Positions 5,312 to 6,545 of a DNA stretch of 6,545 bases are shown piece by piece. The stretch lies in contig DATDVD010000047.1 in NCBI GenBank assembly GCA_035290065.1, positions 1 to 6,545 of the forward strand, given 5' to 3'. Within the stretch, counting starts at the first letter, position 1, and each line of letters opens with the position of its first letter. The stretch comes from DATDVD01 sp035290065 (lineage in GTDB: Bacteria; Pseudomonadota; Gammaproteobacteria; Coxiellales; Coxiellaceae). A model generated the notes under the pieces. That model was not told the DNA's origin and did no database searches. It worked only from the letters and a program-made list of their open reading frames with translations. The translations under genes were made by a program, and so were the position numbers.

Positions 5312-6545
5312 TCAGCCCCTCTGGGTTACGGGAGAAGTGATTCAAGTTATCTCCGTGGGGGATCGGAACGAAACCGTGCAATTTCGAATTCGTACACTCG
5401 GCCCTCATCCCTGGGATGTTTTGCTCAATCATTATTATCCCGCCTTCTCTCTGCAAAGAGGGGAAGTATGGCGCTTGCGAGTGAAGTTAGTGCCGTTGCA
5501 TGGGTTAAGTAACCCAGGAACCCTCGATCGTCGGTATCGGTTAATGGCGCAAGGCTACTCGGCGATGGGTTCTGTTTTAAAGGGAGAGGCGATTCGATTA
5601 TCGCCCGCTCCCCCTTCTTATCTAGAAAAGCGCAGAGCCTATCTAAACCAAGTAATTGATCACAGCAGTGCCGCCCCCAACGCGCCGCCTTTTTTAAAAG
5701 CCTTGTTGTTGGGGGACGATCATGTGCTAAATCAAACCCAATGGACCGTGCTCCGTAATACGGGAACCAGCCACTTAGTGGCCATTTCGGGCTTACATCT
5801 CGTGTTGTTGATGATGGCCGCTTATCACCTAGTGCGGTTTTTTCTAAAGGTCGTGAACGCCTTTTCACCCCGCTCGTTAAAACCGCTTGCGTTGGCAGTA
5901 GGGCTGGTTTTGGTATGGTTATATGGAATATTTACGGGGTTTTCTCCCCCTGCTCAGCGCGCCTTAATGATGATCAGTATCTACAGTTTAGGCGTGATGT
6001 GGTACCGCTCTTTATTTCAATATTGGGGATTAGCAATGGCTTTTTGCGCGATGCTAATTATTGAACCGTTTAGTGTATTTTCAGCCGGGTTTTGGTTAAG
6101 TTTTTATGGCGTATTTTTGCTGATGTATGGAGGTAATTATTTTTCATTAACTAAAGAAACGTCTGATTCTCTGTTTCGAACTAAATTAAAAGAAGCTTGG
6201 CAGTTACTACGGCTACAAACCTTTTTATTTTTCTCGTTAACGCCTTTAACGGCGTATTTTTTTCAGATGATTTCCTTTATCAGTATTGTGACTAATTTAG
6301 TAGCGGTTCCTTTTGTAAATGGAGTGGCATTGCCGGGCGTATTGATCAGTGGGATAATCGCTTTAATCAACGAAAATCTCGGAGAAAAAGAGTTCCATTA
6401 TCTCAATGCCCTGGTGGAAAAAGCGTGGTGGGGATTGGAAAGAGTTTCCTATTGGCCTTGGGATACGGCTCCTTTTTATATTCCGGCCTTGTGGGTATTG
6501 GTGCTGAGTTTACTGGGAATATGCTGTGTATTTTCTCATAAACCA
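5211..6545 (+). CDS. comEC: ComEC/Rec2 DNA-uptake channel, 5' part (continues past window)
   Basis: ComEC is the inner-membrane channel that carries single-stranded DNA into the cytoplasm during natural transformation. The frame is open from 5211 to the last base (445 codons, no stop), so the 3' end is missing. In order: one membrane helix (about 4-21), a soluble OB-like region of the DUF4131 type (about 30-150), ALLLGDD (164-170), the family signature GTSHLVAISGLHL (185-197), then several membrane helices of the Competence domain including GFSPPAQRA (243-251), GFWLSF (293-298) and PLTAYFF (345-351). The C-terminal metallo-beta-lactamase-like domain, if present, lies outside. The start is the only ATG after an in-frame TGA at 5196; ATG 5250 is the next choice. 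GGGAGG abuts ATG 5211 with no spacing, so initiation may be weak. The family usually has two more membrane helices before the one seen here. Confidence 0.93.
   Translation, partial: MGNRWVILGVLLAMAGVSFAFHLYWRQWPAEWTNQPLWVTGEVIQVISVGDRNETVQFRIRTLGPHPWDVLLNHYYPAFSLQRGEVWRLRVKLVPLHGLSNPGTLDRRYRLMAQGYSAMGSVLKGEAIRLSPAPPSYLEKRRAYLNQVIDHSSAAPNAPPFLKALLLGDDHVLNQTQWTVLRNTGTSHLVAISGLHLVLLMMAAYHLVRFFLKVVNAFSPRSLKPLALAVGLVLVWLYGIFTGFSPPAQRALMMISIYSLGVMWYRSLFQYWGLAMAFCAMLIIEPFSVFSAGFWLSFYGVFLLMYGGNYFSLTKETSDSLFRTKLKEAWQLLRLQTFLFFSLTPLTAYFFQMISFISIVTNLVAVPFVNGVALPGVLISGIIALINENLGEKEFHYLNALVEKAWWGLERVSYWPWDTAPFYIPALWVLVLSLLGICCVFSHKP

Noticed and set aside
5425..5868. Minus-strand open frame of 147 codons opposite comEC
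   Set aside because: The plus frame gives continuous ComEC signature motifs, so this is an antisense shadow. The same holds for the open frames opposite pnp.

Overview
The window looks like a chromosomal segment from a moderately AT-rich gammaproteobacterium, most plausibly of the order Legionellales (Coxiella/Legionella relatives). The translated rpsO and pnp are clearly proteobacterial. The region also holds an uncharacterised low-complexity, effector-like protein preceded by a PmrA-type box, a pairing typical of Dot/Icm-bearing Legionellales. The order-level placement is inference; no rRNA or other decisive marker is present.

Layout. 65-943 (+) encodes an unrecognised soluble helical protein. 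992-1426 (+) encodes a small lipoprotein whose sigma70-type promoter ends so close to the ATG that the mRNA is predicted to be leaderless. 1427-1818 has no gene. It holds a cluster of GTAG-headed palindromes arranged as two REP/inverted-REP pairs with related spacers, then a promoter and a structured leader for rpsO. 1819-4196 (+) is the rpsO-pnp operon (ribosomal protein S15 and polynucleotide phosphorylase), fused so tightly that the two genes overlap by 4 nt. 4224-5048 (-) is a convergent gene for a 274-residue protein with a helical N-terminus, an acidic serine tract, a charged helix and a Gly/Ala/Ser-rich tail. 5049-5210 is a short AT-rich divergent intergenic region with a PmrA-like tandem box and a separate 7-bp inverted repeat. 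5211 to the window end (+) is the 5' part of comEC, the DNA-uptake channel gene; it has no stop before the edge.

How the genes relate. rpsO and pnp are the conserved housekeeping core (translation and RNA decay). In many gammaproteobacteria truB lies directly upstream of rpsO; here that place is taken by the lipoprotein gene and the REP cluster. The usual rpsO-pnp gap, which in E. coli carries a terminator and the RNase III site for pnp autocontrol, is absent. The minus-strand gene between pnp and comEC looks like an accessory insertion. It has its own regulatory region, a GC-rich low-complexity 3' half, and a comEC neighbour whose N-terminus is shorter than usual.

Most worth a second look: the PmrA-like box paired with the effector-like gene, the REP/BIME-like cluster, the leaderless lipoprotein promoter, and the unusual 5' end of comEC. 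I saw no clearly new multi-gene system.
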